DNA of 64,000 nucleotides, taken from assembly GCF_030163755.1 (NCBI RefSeq), contig NZ_JASJOE010000010.1, forward strand, positions 1 to 64,000, in the 5' to 3' direction. The notes under the pieces are model-generated. The model saw only the letters and a program-made list of their open reading frames with translations. It had not been told where the DNA came from and searched no databases. This stretch comes from Roseicyclus amphidinii. Its GTDB lineage: Bacteria > Pseudomonadota > Alphaproteobacteria > Rhodobacterales > Rhodobacteraceae. The number at the start of each line of letters is the position of its first letter. Within the stretch, counting starts at the first letter, position 1. Positions 45,370-54,665 of this stretch are shown piece by piece. A program made the position numbers and the translations under genes.

Positions 45370-47337
45370 ATGACCGCCCCCACGCGTGACAAACCCTGGC
45401 TCATCCGCACCTATGCGGGCCATTCCACGGCCAAGGCCTCGAACGCGCTCTATCGCGGGAACCTTGCCAAGGGGCAGACGGGCCTGTCGGTCGCCTTCGA
45501 CCTGCCGACGCAGACCGGTTACGACAGCGACCACGTGCTCGCGCGTGGCGAAGTGGGCAAGGTGGGCGTGCCGGTCAGCCACCTGGGAGACATGCGGACG
45601 CTCTTCGACGAGATCCCGCTCGAGCAGATGAACACCTCGATGACGATCAACGCGACCGCGCCCTGGCTTCTGGCGCTCTATATCGCTGTTGCCGAGGAAC
45701 AGGGCGCGGATGTCACGCAACTGCAGGGCACCGTTCAGAACGACCTGATGAAGGAATACCTGAGCCGCGGCACCTATATCTGCCCGCCGAAACCCAGCCT
45801 CGCCATGATCGCGGACGTGGCCGAATACTGCTATTCGAACGTCCCGAAATGGAACCCGATGAACGTGTGTTCCTACCACCTGCAGGAGGCGGGCGCGACG
45901 CCGGAGCAGGAACTGGCCTTTGCGCTGGCCACCGCGATTGCCGTTCTGGACGAATTGCGCCCCCGCGTTCCGGCCGAGGATTTCCCGGTGCTGGTCGGCC
46001 GGATCTCGTTTTTCGTGAACGCGGGCATCCGTTTCGTCACCGAGATGTGCAAGATGCGTGCCTTCGTCGATCTTTGGGACGAGATCTGCGAAACGCGCTA
46101 CGGCGTGACCGATCCGAAATACCGCCGCTTCCGCTACGGGGTGCAGGTCAATTCGCTCGGTCTGACCGAGCAGCAGCCGGAAAACAACGTCTATCGCATC
46201 CTGATCGAGATGCTGGCCGTGACGCTGTCGAAAAAGGCGCGGGCGCGGGCCGTGCAATTGCCCGCCTGGAACGAGGCGCTTGGCCTGCCGCGGCCCTGGG
46301 ACCAGCAATGGTCGATGCGGATGCAGCAGATCATGGCTTTCGAAACCGACCTGCTGGAATACGGCGACCTGTTCGATGGCAATCCCGTGGTGGATGCCAA
46401 GGTCGAGGAACTGAAGCAGGGCGCCCGCGCGGAATTGGCGAGCCTCGACACGATGGGCGGGGCGATCGCGGCGATCGATTACATGAAGGCGCGGCTGGTC
46501 GAGAGCAACGCCGACCGTGTGAACCGGATCGAGCGGGGCGAAACCGTCGTTGTCGGCGTGAACAAGTACACCGCCAGCGAACCCTCGCCGCTGATGGGCG
46601 AGGATGGCGGCATCATGGTGGTCGATCCGGCGGTCGAGCAGGACCAGATCGACCGCTTGCACGCATGGCGGGCCGGGCGCGACGACGGCGCGGTGACGGC
46701 TGCGCTGGCCGATCTGCGGGCAGCGGCGGCCGAGGGGCGCAATGTCATGCCGGCGTCCATCGCCGCTGCGAAAGCGGGCGTCACGACCGGCGAATGGGCG
46801 GGCGTGATGCGCGCGGTCCATGGCGAGTATCGCGGGCCGACCGGCGTGTCGAAATCCATGTCCAACAAGACCGAGGGTCTGGAGGAGATCCGCAGCGCCG
46901 TCGATGCGGTGAGTGATCGTCTCGGGCGGCGGCTGAAATTCCTTGTCGGAAAGCCCGGGCTCGACGGCCATTCCAATGGCGCGGAGCAGATCGCCTTCCG
47001 TGCGCGGGATTGCGGGATGGATATTTCCTACGAGGGCATTCGCCTGACACCCGAGGAAATCGTGGCCGCCGCCCGCGCGGAAGAGGCCCATGTCATCGGC
47101 CTGTCGATTCTCTCAGGCAGCCATATCCCCTTGATCGAAGAGGTGATGCACCGCCTGCGCGAAGCCGGGATGGATCACGTTCCCGTCATGGTTGGCGGTA
47201 TCATTCCCGATGAGGACGCCGCGAAACTCCGGTCCTTTGGCGTGGCGCGGGTTTATACGCCCAAGGATTTCGAATTGAACCGAATCATGATGGATATCGT
47301 GGCCCTTGCCGACCCAAGGCAGATCGCGGCCGAGTAA
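45370..47337 (+). CDS. ecm: Ethylmalonyl-CoA mutase
   Basis: Ecm is a coenzyme B12 enzyme that converts (2R)-ethylmalonyl-CoA to (2S)-methylsuccinyl-CoA, the signature step of the ethylmalonyl-CoA pathway. The 655-residue single chain is shorter than methylmalonyl-CoA mutases (about 710). It opens with WLIRTYAGHSTAKASNALYRGNLAKGQTGLSVAFDLPTQTGYDSD, which closely matches the Rhodobacter Ecm I recall. The B12-binding domain carries the DxHxxG motif as LDGHSNGAEQIA (about 530) and GLSILSGSH and VMVGGIIP further on. Together with mcl2 and mch it shows the pathway is present. Confidence 0.95.
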   Translation: MTAPTRDKPWLIRTYAGHSTAKASNALYRGNLAKGQTGLSVAFDLPTQTGYDSDHVLARGEVGKVGVPVSHLGDMRTLFDEIPLEQMNTSMTINATAPWLLALYIAVAEEQGADVTQLQGTVQNDLMKEYLSRGTYICPPKPSLAMIADVAEYCYSNVPKWNPMNVCSYHLQEAGATPEQELAFALATAIAVLDELRPRVPAEDFPVLVGRISFFVNAGIRFVTEMCKMRAFVDLWDEICETRYGVTDPKYRRFRYGVQVNSLGLTEQQPENNVYRILIEMLAVTLSKKARARAVQLPAWNEALGLPRPWDQQWSMRMQQIMAFETDLLEYGDLFDGNPVVDAKVEELKQGARAELASLDTMGGAIAAIDYMKARLVESNADRVNRIERGETVVVGVNKYTASEPSPLMGEDGGIMVVDPAVEQDQIDRLHAWRAGRDDGAVTAALADLRAAAAEGRNVMPASIAAAKAGVTTGEWAGVMRAVHGEYRGPTGVSKSMSNKTEGLEEIRSAVDAVSDRLGRRLKFLVGKPGLDGHSNGAEQIAFRARDCGMDISYEGIRLTPEEIVAAARAEEAHVIGLSILSGSHIPLIEEVMHRLREAGMDHVPVMVGGIIPDEDAAKLRSFGVARVYTPKDFELNRIMMDIVALADPRQIAAE

Positions 47338-47438
47338 GGTCTTCTCAGCCGACGATATGGCCCTTTTTTGAAGTTTCTTGCTTTTCGGCCCGGTTTCCGG
47401 CTAGTTCGAATCGCACTCAAGCAAAGGGACGCAAAAAC

Positions 47439-47756
47439 ATGGCCAAAGCCATCGAGAATATGAACCTCGAGGAATTGCAGGCGCATCAAAAAGAAGTGGA
47501 AGCCGCACTGAAAGGGTATGAGAAAAAGCGCAAGACCGAGGCGCTTGCCGCGGTGCGTGAAACCGCCCGTCAGCATGGCTTCACGCTCGAGGATCTTCTG
47601 GGAACCAAGGGCCCTGCGAAATCCGGCGCCAAGGGCGTTGCGAAATACGCCAATCCGGCCGATCCGTCCCAGACCTGGACCGGCCGCGGCCGTCAGCCCA
47701 ACTGGGTGAAAGAGGCGCTGGAGGCAGGCAAATCTCTCGAGTCCATGGCCATTTGA
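47439..47756 (+). CDS. H-NS family histone-like protein
   Basis: A 105-residue protein: an N-terminal coiled coil ([40 protein letters not shown]) for dimerisation, a linker, and the H-NS C-terminal DNA-binding motif [21 protein letters not shown] with the AT-groove RGR(Q)P core. In Rhodobacter such proteins (HvrA/Spb type) modulate photosynthesis genes and silence AT-rich DNA. Single gene between ecm and deoD. Confidence 0.92.
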   Translation: MAKAIENMNLEELQAHQKEVEAALKGYEKKRKTEALAAVRETARQHGFTLEDLLGTKGPAKSGAKGVAKYANPADPSQTWTGRGRQPNWVKEALEAGKSLESMAI

Positions 47757-47760
47757 GGTC

Positions 47761-48465
47761 ATGACGGTCCACATCGGTGCGAAGCCGGGGGAGATCGCCG
47801 AAACGATTCTGATGCCGGGCGATCCCCTCAGGGCGAAATGGGCGGCCGAGACATTCCTTGAAGACCCCGTTTGCGTGAACGAGGTTCGGGGAATGCTCGG
47901 CTATACCGGGACGTGGCGGGGCAATCGCGTCACGATCCACGGGTCGGGCATGGGAATGCCCAGCCTGTCGATCTACGCGAATGAACTGATCCGCGATTAC
48001 GGCGCACAGACGCTGATCCGCATCGGCTCGGCCGGGGCGATGCAGCAGGTCGTGCGCCTGCGCGACATCGTGCTGGCGATGACATCGTCCACGCTGTCAA
48101 CGCCGTCGCGGGGCATGTTCAAGGAATTGAACTATGCGCCCTGCGCCGATTTCGGCCTCCTGCAGGCCGCCCATGCGGCGGCAGCGGCCAAGGGCATCCC
48201 GACCCATGTGGGCGGCATCTATTCGTCGGACGTGTTCTACGACGAACGCCCGGATCTCAACGAACAGATGATGCGTCACGGCATCCTCGCCGTGGAGATG
48301 GAGGCGGCCGAGCTTTACACCCTGGCCGCACGCTACGGGCGGCGGGCGTTGGCGGTGCTGACGATCTCGGATCACCTGATCACCGAAGAGGCGCTGCCGT
48401 CGGAAGACCGGCAGTCGAGCTTCTCGGACATGGTCGAGATCGCGCTGGAAGCGGCCTTCGCCTGA
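47761..48465 (+). CDS. deoD: Purine-nucleoside phosphorylase, DeoD type
   Basis: This 234-residue hexameric-type enzyme cleaves purine (deoxy)nucleosides, including adenosine, with phosphate. The family start is [29 protein letters not shown]. The phosphate/ribose site is [24 protein letters not shown] follows, and [13 protein letters not shown] includes the ribose-contacting Glu. The base-site Asp is in [10 protein letters not shown] (Asp about 202). It starts 4 bp after the H-NS stop. Confidence 0.95.
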   Translation: MTVHIGAKPGEIAETILMPGDPLRAKWAAETFLEDPVCVNEVRGMLGYTGTWRGNRVTIHGSGMGMPSLSIYANELIRDYGAQTLIRIGSAGAMQQVVRLRDIVLAMTSSTLSTPSRGMFKELNYAPCADFGLLQAAHAAAAAKGIPTHVGGIYSSDVFYDERPDLNEQMMRHGILAVEMEAAELYTLAARYGRRALAVLTISDHLITEEALPSEDRQSSFSDMVEIALEAAFA

Positions 48466-48468
48466 CGC

Positions 48469-48538
48469 GCAAAACGGGCGTTTTGCCAATCGAAAAACTG
48501 CAGTTTTTCGCGCCGGAAAACGCGCGTTTTCCGGCGCG
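48469..48538. repeat. Triplet of palindromes between deoD and punA
   Basis: Three hairpins lie in a row: GCAAAACG with CGTTTTGC (48469-48486, 2-base centre), CGAAAAACTGCAGTTTTTCG (48491-48510, identical to 3538-3557), and a perfect 30-bp palindrome at 48509-48538 (centre GGAAAACGCGCGTTTTCC). They lie between the stops of two convergent genes, so bidirectional termination is the simplest reading. Confidence 0.75.
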
Positions 48539-48539
48539 C

Positions 48540-49340
48540 TCAGCCCCGCAGGAGGCGCTTGAGGATACGTTCGAGCTTGGCTGCGCCAAGCGGCGCCATC
48601 GCCTTGGTGTGCTCGTGGCTGATCTGCTCGTCCGACAGGCCTGCGGCCTTGTTGGTGATGGTCGAGATCGCCGCCACCCTCAGGCCGAGGAACCGCGCGA
48701 GGATCACCTCCGGCACCGTCGACATGCCCACCGCATCCGCGCCCAGGGTGCGGATCGCGCGGATTTCCGCGGGCGTCTCGAAGGAGGGGCCGGAATACCA
48801 GGCGTAGACGCCTTCCATCAGTGGGATGTCCTCGGCCTCGGCGGCGGCCTTCAGGGCCGCGCGCATCCCCGGATCATGCGCCTCGGTCATGGGCACGAAG
48901 CGCGCGTCGGTCTTCTCGCCGATCAGCGGGTTGAGGCCCGAGAAGTTGATGTGATCCGACAGCAGCATCAGGTCGCCCGGATCGAGGTCGGGGTGCATGG
49001 ACCCCGCCGCATTGGTCAGGATCAGCCGCTCGCCCCCCAGCGCCTTGAGCACCTCGAGCGGCAGGCGCATCGCGTCGCCCCGGCCGCTTTCGTAGTAATG
49101 CGCGCGCCCCCCGAAGACGGCGACGCGGGTGCCCTCCAGCTTACCGATCACCAGCTTGGGGTTGTGGCCCGACACCCCCGCATGGGGAAAGCCGGGCAGG
49201 TCGGTGTAGTCGATGGCGACGCCATCCACCTCGTCGGCGATATGGCCAAGGCCCGAGCCGAGAACGAAGCCATAGGCGGGCGGCTCCGCGCCCGCGCGCT
49301 CGCGGATCAGGGCAGCGAGGTCTTCAGCGTTCCTTGACAT
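48540..49340 (-). CDS. punA: Purine-nucleoside phosphorylase, trimeric type
   Basis: A 266-residue enzyme of the low-molecular-mass trimeric class, which cleaves inosine and guanosine. It has VLGSGLGHIADEVDGVAI (phosphate loop), HAGVSGHNPKLVIG, GRAHYYESG (catalytic His about 80-85), LTNAAGSMHPDLDPGDLMLLSDHIN with the purine-site Asn, and VGMSTVPEVILARFLG. The start overlaps the 3' end of the permease gene, placing it last in the nucleoside ABC operon. Confidence 0.94.
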   Translation of the reverse strand: MSRNAEDLAALIRERAGAEPPAYGFVLGSGLGHIADEVDGVAIDYTDLPGFPHAGVSGHNPKLVIGKLEGTRVAVFGGRAHYYESGRGDAMRLPLEVLKALGGERLILTNAAGSMHPDLDPGDLMLLSDHINFSGLNPLIGEKTDARFVPMTEAHDPGMRAALKAAAEAEDIPLMEGVYAWYSGPSFETPAEIRAIRTLGADAVGMSTVPEVILARFLGLRVAAISTITNKAAGLSDEQISHEHTKAMAPLGAAKLERILKRLLRG

Positions 49341-50301
49341 AGGGCTCCCCCCCGGCGCGCGGCGGAATGGCCTTGCCCACAAGGCCCGCCAGCACGATGA
49401 CGACAAGAATATAGGGCAGCGCCTGCATGAACTGCACGGGCACGACCAGCTCGCCCAGCTGGATGTTCTGGAAGCGGTTGCCGACCGCGTCGAAGAATCC
49501 GAAGAGCAGACAGGCCGAGAGCGCATACCACGGCCGCCACTTGGCGAAGATCAGCGCGGCCAGTGCGATGAAGCCGCGCCCCGCGCTCATGTCCTTGACG
49601 AAGCCCGCGTTCAGCGCGGTCGCCAGATAGGCGCCCGCCAGCCCGCAAAGCACGCCCGCGATCATCACGGCGGCGTAGCGCAGCCCGACGACCGAGATAC
49701 CGGCGGTGTCCACGGCGGCGGGGTTCTCGCCCACCGCGCGCAGGCGCAGGCCGAAGCGCGTGCGGTAGAGCGCCCACCAGGTCAGCGGCACGATCAGAAG
49801 CGCGGCGTAGACGATGATCGAATGGCCCGAGATCAGTTCCGAGTAGATCTGCCCCAGCGGGCCCTGCTGGGCGATGTCGCGGATGCGGGTGGCAGCACCC
49901 GGCAGCTCGACGTTGGCGAAACGCGCATCCGAGGGCAGTTGCGGGGTGCGCCCGCCTTGCTGGAACCATGTCTGCGCGATGACCACGGTCAGGCCCGCGG
50001 CAAGGAAATTGATCGCCACGCCCGAGATCAGCTGGTTGCCGCGGAATGTGATCGAGGCCGCGCCATGCAGCCCCGCCAGCACCATCGAGGCCGCGATCCC
50101 CGCCAGCAGCCCGATCCAGACCGATCCGGCGGTGAAGGCGATGGCCGCCGAGAAGAAGGCCGCGGCGAGCATCTTGCCCTCGAGCCCGATGTCGAAGATG
50201 CCCGCGCGCTCGGACCACAGCCCGGCGAGACAGGCGAGCAGGAGCGGCGTGGCCAGACGGACGGTCGAGTCGAGGATCTGCAGGACGGTCAGGAAATCCA
50301 T
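49324..50301 (-). CDS. Nucleoside-type ABC permease (second)
   Basis: A 325-residue inner-membrane permease of the BPD_transp_2 family, with about eight helices and the signature WSERAGIFDIGLEGKMLAAAF at about residues 28-48 (ERxGxxNxGxEG type). FGLRLRAVGENPAAVDTAGISVVGLRY is the coupling loop region (about residue 195). It corresponds to YufQ/NupC-type partners of BMP-binding proteins. It lies 4 bp after the first permease gene. Confidence 0.93.
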   Translation of the reverse strand: MDFLTVLQILDSTVRLATPLLLACLAGLWSERAGIFDIGLEGKMLAAAFFSAAIAFTAGSVWIGLLAGIAASMVLAGLHGAASITFRGNQLISGVAINFLAAGLTVVIAQTWFQQGGRTPQLPSDARFANVELPGAATRIRDIAQQGPLGQIYSELISGHSIIVYAALLIVPLTWWALYRTRFGLRLRAVGENPAAVDTAGISVVGLRYAAVMIAGVLCGLAGAYLATALNAGFVKDMSAGRGFIALAALIFAKWRPWYALSACLLFGFFDAVGNRFQNIQLGELVVPVQFMQALPYILVVIVLAGLVGKAIPPRAGGEPYVKER

Positions 50302-50305
50302 GGTC

Positions 50306-51424
50306 TCACTCCGCCGGGGTTTGGCTCTGGCCCGCCTCGCGGCGGCGCCTCAGCGACAGGAACAGGCTTTCCATGGGCATCCGCACCATGTTGTCGAGCG
50401 CGCCCGTGAACAGGATCACGAGCGCCTGGATCACCACCACCATCTCGCGGCTGATCGCGGGCATCTCGAACTGCAATTCCGCGCCGCCCTGGTAAAGTGC
50501 TCCGAAGAGAAGTGCTGCCAGAACCACGCCCACGGGGTGCGAACGGCCCATCAGCGCCACCGCGATGCCGACGAAGCCCGCCCCTTCGACGAAGTCGAGG
50601 ACCAGCCGCTCGGCCTCGCCCATCACGACGTTGATCGCCATCATGCCGGCCAGCCCACCCGAGATCAGCATGGTGATCATGATGATCTTGGTGGGGTTGA
50701 TGCCTGCATAGACGGCCGCCGTCTGCGACTGGCCGAAGGCGCGGATCTCGTAGCCGAGACGTGTCTTCCAGATCAGCAGCCAGACGCCGACGCAGGCCAG
50801 AAGCGCGATGAAAAAGGCGAAGTTCAGCGGCGCAGAGGTGCCGAAGCCGAGGAAGCCCGCGAAATCCGATGCGGTGGGCAGGTTGGTCGCCTCGGCGAAG
50901 CGGGCGCTTTCGGGGGCCATCGAGCCCTCGACGCGGAAGACGTTGACCAAAAGGTAAACCAGCAGCGCCGAGGCGATGTAGTTGAACATGATCGTGGTGA
51001 TCACGATGTGGCTGCCGCGCTTGGCCTGCAGGTAGGCGGGCACCGCCGCCCAGGCCGCGCCGAAGGCCGCGGAAAACAGGATCGCCGCCAGAAGCGCGAT
51101 GGTCCAATGCGGCCAGGCCACGCCCAGCAGGATGATCGCCACGCCAAGCCCCCCGATGGCGGCCTGTCCCTCGCCCCCGATGTTGAAGAGCCGCGCGTGG
51201 AAGGCGACGGCGACGGCCAGCCCGGTGAAGATGAAGTTGGTCGCGTAGTAGAGCGTGTAGCCCCAGCCATAGGCCGAGCCGAAGGCACCCTGCACCATGA
51301 CCTGCATCGCGCGCCACGGGCTTTCCCCGATCAGCGCCACGACAAGGCCCGAGACCACCAGCGCCAGGACCACGCTGATCAGCGGGATCAGGATGATGTC
51401 GGCCCATTTCGGCATCTTGTCCAT
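50306..51424 (-). CDS. Nucleoside-type ABC permease (first)
   Basis: A 372-residue permease of the same family, longer at the N terminus (MDKMPKWADIILIPLISVVLALVVSGLVVALIG). The conserved core is AFHARLFNIGGEGQAAIGGLG (about 90-110), with the coupling region GYEIRAFGQSQTAAVYAGINPTK. Its ATG overlaps the ATPase stop, so translation is coupled. Confidence 0.93.
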   Translation of the reverse strand: MDKMPKWADIILIPLISVVLALVVSGLVVALIGESPWRAMQVMVQGAFGSAYGWGYTLYYATNFIFTGLAVAVAFHARLFNIGGEGQAAIGGLGVAIILLGVAWPHWTIALLAAILFSAAFGAAWAAVPAYLQAKRGSHIVITTIMFNYIASALLVYLLVNVFRVEGSMAPESARFAEATNLPTASDFAGFLGFGTSAPLNFAFFIALLACVGVWLLIWKTRLGYEIRAFGQSQTAAVYAGINPTKIIMITMLISGGLAGMMAINVVMGEAERLVLDFVEGAGFVGIAVALMGRSHPVGVVLAALLFGALYQGGAELQFEMPAISREMVVVIQALVILFTGALDNMVRMPMESLFLSLRRRREAGQSQTPAE

Positions 51425-52971
51425 CAGGCGGCCCCCTCGGTCCGGGTATCGGTCACGCCGGCCATCAACAGGCCCAGCTCGTTCTCGTTGGTCTCGGAGG
51501 GCAGGCGCTCGCCCATCAGCTTGCCGTCGAACATGACCGCGATGCGGTCCGACAGGCCCATGATCTCGTCCAGTTCCACCGACACCAGCAGGATCGCCTT
51601 GCCCTGATCGCGCAGCGCGATGATCTGGCTGTGGATGAACTCGATCGCGCCGATATCGACGCCGCGCGTCGGCTGGCCGACAAGCAACAGGTCGGGCGCG
51701 CGGTCCATCTCGCGGGCGACGACGATCTTCTGCTGGTTGCCGCCAGAGAAGTTGCGTGCAGGCAGGCGCGGGTTCGGCGGGCGGACGTCGTAGCGCGCCA
51801 TCTTGTCGGCGCAATCGGCCTTGATCGCGGCGTGGTTCATCAGCATCCCCGAATTGAATTTCGGGTCCTTGTGATAGCCGAAGGCGACGTTTTCCCAGGC
51901 CTCGAAGGCCATGATCAGCCCCTCGTCCTGCCGGTCCTCGGGGACATGCCCGATCCCGCGCGCGCGCCGTGTCTGGCCGTCGGAGTGCTTGCCGGTCAGG
52001 TCGATGGCCTCGTTGTGCAGCGTGACGCTGCCGCCCTGCGCCGGGATCATGCCGCCCAGCACCTCCAGAAGCTCGGTCTGCCCGTTGCCCGCAACGCCCG
52101 CGATGCCGAGGATCTCGCCCGCGCGGATCTCGAAGGAGACACCCTTGAGCCGCTCGACCCCGCCGCGCACGACGCGCAGGTTGTCGACCTTCAGCACCAC
52201 GTCGCCGGGCTGCGCGGGGGCCTTTTCCACGCGCAGAAGCACCTTGCGGCCCACCATCATCTCGGCCAGCTCGGCGGGCGAGGTGTCGGCGGTCCTGACC
52301 GTGTTCGTCATCTCGCCGCGGCGCATCACGCTGACGGTGTCGGTGATCTCCATGATCTCGCGCAGCTTGTGGGTGATCAGGATGATCGTCTTGCCCTCTT
52401 CCTTGAGCCGCTCGAGGATGCGGAAAAGCTGGTCGGCCTCGGAAGGGGTCAGAACGCCCGTGGGCTCGTCGAGGATCAGGATATCGGCGTGGCGGTAGAG
52501 CTGCTTGAGGATCTCGACGCGCTGCTGGTGGCCGACGCTCAGGTCTTCGATGATCGCGTCGGGGTCGACCTTCAGCCCGTATTCCTCGGACAGCTCGGTC
52601 AGAAGCTTCCGCGCCTTGGCGATGGACGGGGTCAGAAGCGCGCCATCCTCGGCCCCGAGGATCACGTTCTCGACCACGGTGAAATTCTCGACCAGCTTGA
52701 AATGCTGGTGGACCATCCCGATGCCGGCGCGGATCGCGGCCTGGCTGTCGGGGATGGGGGTGGGTTTGCCGTTGATGAAGATCTCGCCCCGGTCGGCCTT
52801 GTAGAAGCCGTAGAGGATCGACATCAGCGTCGACTTTCCCGCGCCGTTCTCGCCCACGATGCCGTGGATCGTGCCGCGCGCGACGGACATCGAGATGTCC
52901 TTGTTCGCCTGCACGGGGCCGAAGGCCTTTGAGATGCCTTTCAGCTCGATTGCGGGGGCGGGTGTCGTCAT
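51424..52971 (-). CDS. Nucleoside-type ABC importer ATPase, duplicated domain
   Basis: A 515-residue RbsA/YufO-like protein with two ABC domains. The first has Walker A GENGAGKSTLMSILYG and an LSVGHQQRVEILK signature with LDEPTGVL. The second has a degenerate Walker A, GVAGNGQTELLEVLGG, but a good signature FSGGNQQKIVVAREM. Loss of the second Walker A is normal in this family. It energises uptake of nucleosides bound by the BMP protein upstream. Confidence 0.94.
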   Translation of the reverse strand: MTTPAPAIELKGISKAFGPVQANKDISMSVARGTIHGIVGENGAGKSTLMSILYGFYKADRGEIFINGKPTPIPDSQAAIRAGIGMVHQHFKLVENFTVVENVILGAEDGALLTPSIAKARKLLTELSEEYGLKVDPDAIIEDLSVGHQQRVEILKQLYRHADILILDEPTGVLTPSEADQLFRILERLKEEGKTIILITHKLREIMEITDTVSVMRRGEMTNTVRTADTSPAELAEMMVGRKVLLRVEKAPAQPGDVVLKVDNLRVVRGGVERLKGVSFEIRAGEILGIAGVAGNGQTELLEVLGGMIPAQGGSVTLHNEAIDLTGKHSDGQTRRARGIGHVPEDRQDEGLIMAFEAWENVAFGYHKDPKFNSGMLMNHAAIKADCADKMARYDVRPPNPRLPARNFSGGNQQKIVVAREMDRAPDLLLVGQPTRGVDIGAIEFIHSQIIALRDQGKAILLVSVELDEIMGLSDRIAVMFDGKLMGERLPSETNENELGLLMAGVTDTRTEGAA

Positions 52972-53001
52972 GGGAACCTCTGATGGGCGGTTCTAACTGC
53001 G

Positions 53002-53034
53002 GCGGGCCGCGGCAGCTTTCGCACCGCGGCCCGC
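53002..53034 (-). terminator. Hairpin between bmp and the ABC ATPase
   Basis: GCGGGCCGCGG (53002-53012) pairs perfectly with 53024-53034. It follows the bmp gene on the minus strand and precedes the ATPase. Such a structure usually protects the binding-protein message and reduces read-through, giving binding protein in excess over the transporter. Confidence 0.6.
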
Positions 53035-53054
53035 TCGGGTCTTACATCAGGCGA

Positions 53055-54050
53055 TCACTGCATCTGCACGGGGCAGGTGCCGTCCTCGGTGAAGTTGTGG
53101 ACCATGATCTCGCCCGCGATGATCGATGCGCGCGCCGCATCGACCGCGGCCATCATCTCTTCGCTGATCAGCTCGGCGTTGTTCTCGTCCACGGCGTAGC
53201 CCACACCCTCTTCGGCAAGGCCGAAAACATGGATGCCGGTCTCGACCTCGGGGCCGGTGGTGAAGGCGTCATTGACGGCAACATCGACGCGCTTGAGCAT
53301 CGAGGTCAGCACCGAACCGGGGTGCAGGTAGTTCTGGTTGCTGTCCACACCGATCGAGAGGATGCCCTCGTCGGCGGCGACCTGCAGAACGCCGAGGCCG
53401 GTGCCACCGGCGGCGGCATAGACCACGTCGGCACCCTGAGCGATCTGGCCACGGGTCAGTTCGCCACCGCGCACCGGGTCGTTCCAGGCGGCGGGCGTGG
53501 TGCCCGTCATGTTGGCGATCACGGTCGCCTCGGGGTTCACGGCGACGACGCCCTGTGCATAGCCGCAGGCGAAGCGCGAGATCAGCGGAATGTCCATGCC
53601 GCCGACGAAGCCGACGGTGCCGGTCTCGGAGGCCATCGCAGCCAGCATGCCGACGAGGTAGGAGCCTTCATGCTCGGAGAAGATGACCGAGCGCACGTTG
53701 GGCTCGTCCACGACGCCGTCGATGATGACGAAGGTGGTGTCGGGATAGTCGGGCGCGACCACCGACAGGGGCGTCGCCTGGCTGAAGCCCGCCATCACGA
53801 TCGGGTTCGCGCCCGCCTCGGCAAGGCGGCGCATCGCCTGTTCGCGCTGGGCGTCGGACTGCAGTTCAATCTCGCGGTAGGAGCCGCCGGTCGCCTCGGC
53901 CCAACGCTCCGCCCCGGTGAAGGCCGCTTCGTTGAACGAGCGGTCGAACTTGCCGCCGAGGTCGAAAATGATCGCCGGTTCGGCCAGCGCGCCACCGGCG
54001 CTGAATGCCAGGGCCGCGGCAGCGCCCATCAGGCTCTTCATCATGGTCAT
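53055..54050 (-). CDS. BMP-family nucleoside-binding periplasmic protein
   Basis: A 331-residue solute-binding protein: signal peptide MTMMKSLMGAAAALAFSAGGALA, then EPAIIFDLGGKFDRSFNEAAFTGAERWAE, the BMP/PnrA opening. Later motifs are VGFVGGMDIPLISRFACGYAQG, DVVYAAAGGTGLGVLQVAAD and SIGVDSNQNYLHPGSVLTSMLKRVD (all standard purine-nucleoside receptor segments). No lipobox Cys is seen, so it is soluble rather than a lipoprotein. First gene of the importer operon that ends in punA. Confidence 0.94.
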   Translation of the reverse strand: MTMMKSLMGAAAALAFSAGGALAEPAIIFDLGGKFDRSFNEAAFTGAERWAEATGGSYREIELQSDAQREQAMRRLAEAGANPIVMAGFSQATPLSVVAPDYPDTTFVIIDGVVDEPNVRSVIFSEHEGSYLVGMLAAMASETGTVGFVGGMDIPLISRFACGYAQGVVAVNPEATVIANMTGTTPAAWNDPVRGGELTRGQIAQGADVVYAAAGGTGLGVLQVAADEGILSIGVDSNQNYLHPGSVLTSMLKRVDVAVNDAFTTGPEVETGIHVFGLAEEGVGYAVDENNAELISEEMMAAVDAARASIIAGEIMVHNFTEDGTCPVQMQ

Positions 54051-54215
54051 GCATATACTCCCGGTTGGATCGGGCCGCTGCGCGTTATCCGGCGGCGGTC
54101 CCGGCATGGACTGCAAAGATCGGATACGATCCCCCACGCCCGATTAAGGGCCAAGCCCGCGGGAAGGGTCAACCGGATTCTGCCCTGTGACACCGGCCAG
54201 GCGGTTGCCGCAAGG

Positions 54216-54665
54216 TCAGCTTTTGCAGGCCTTGCCGGTTTTTTCGGCGGCCAGAAGACGAGACAGGATCAGCGCGTCAACGGCGGGCCCATCGTGGCGG
54301 GCGTAATAGCCCTTGCGCCGCCCGACCTCGGTGCACCCGGCCTTGTCGTAAAGCGCGCGGGCGGCGGTGTTGTCCTCGGCCACCTCGAGAAACAGCGTCT
54401 CGGCGCCCCGGCCCGCGACAAGCGCCGCCGCGACATCGACGAGGATCACCCCAAGGCCCCTGCGTTGCGCCGCAGGATCTACGGCCAGCGTCAGGATCTC
54501 CGCCTCGGGCGGAATGATCCGCAGCAGCACGAACCCGTCGTTACCGGTCGCAACGAAATCCGTTGTCGGCTGCGCACGCAGGGCGGCGATCTCGGCCTCG
54601 GACCACACCTCGCCCTTGCCCTCGAAGGCGGCGGCGTGGATCGCGGCCATCCGCGCGGGCGTCAT
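54216..54665 (-). CDS. rimI: Ribosomal-protein-alanine N-acetyltransferase RimI-like
   Basis: A 149-residue GNAT protein with the acetyl-CoA loop LTLAVDPAAQRRGLGVILVDVAA at about residues 58-80 and EVAEDNTAARALYDKAGCTEVGRRKGYY, the RimI C-terminal pattern with Tyr. It is coupled by a 4-bp overlap to tsaB, the usual tsaB-rimI order. Confidence 0.88.
   Translation of the reverse strand: MTPARMAAIHAAAFEGKGEVWSEAEIAALRAQPTTDFVATGNDGFVLLRIIPPEAEILTLAVDPAAQRRGLGVILVDVAAALVAGRGAETLFLEVAEDNTAARALYDKAGCTEVGRRKGYYARHDGPAVDALILSRLLAAEKTGKACKS

Noticed and set aside
45370-47337. Methylmalonyl-CoA mutase
   Set aside because: The chain is shorter than MCM and the N-terminal and active-site stretches match ethylmalonyl-CoA mutase; mch and mcl2 in the window support that pathway.
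51424-52971. Degenerate second Walker A in the nucleoside ABC ATPase as a disabling mutation
   Set aside because: Loss of the second Walker A is the rule in RbsA/YufO-type duplicated ATPases.
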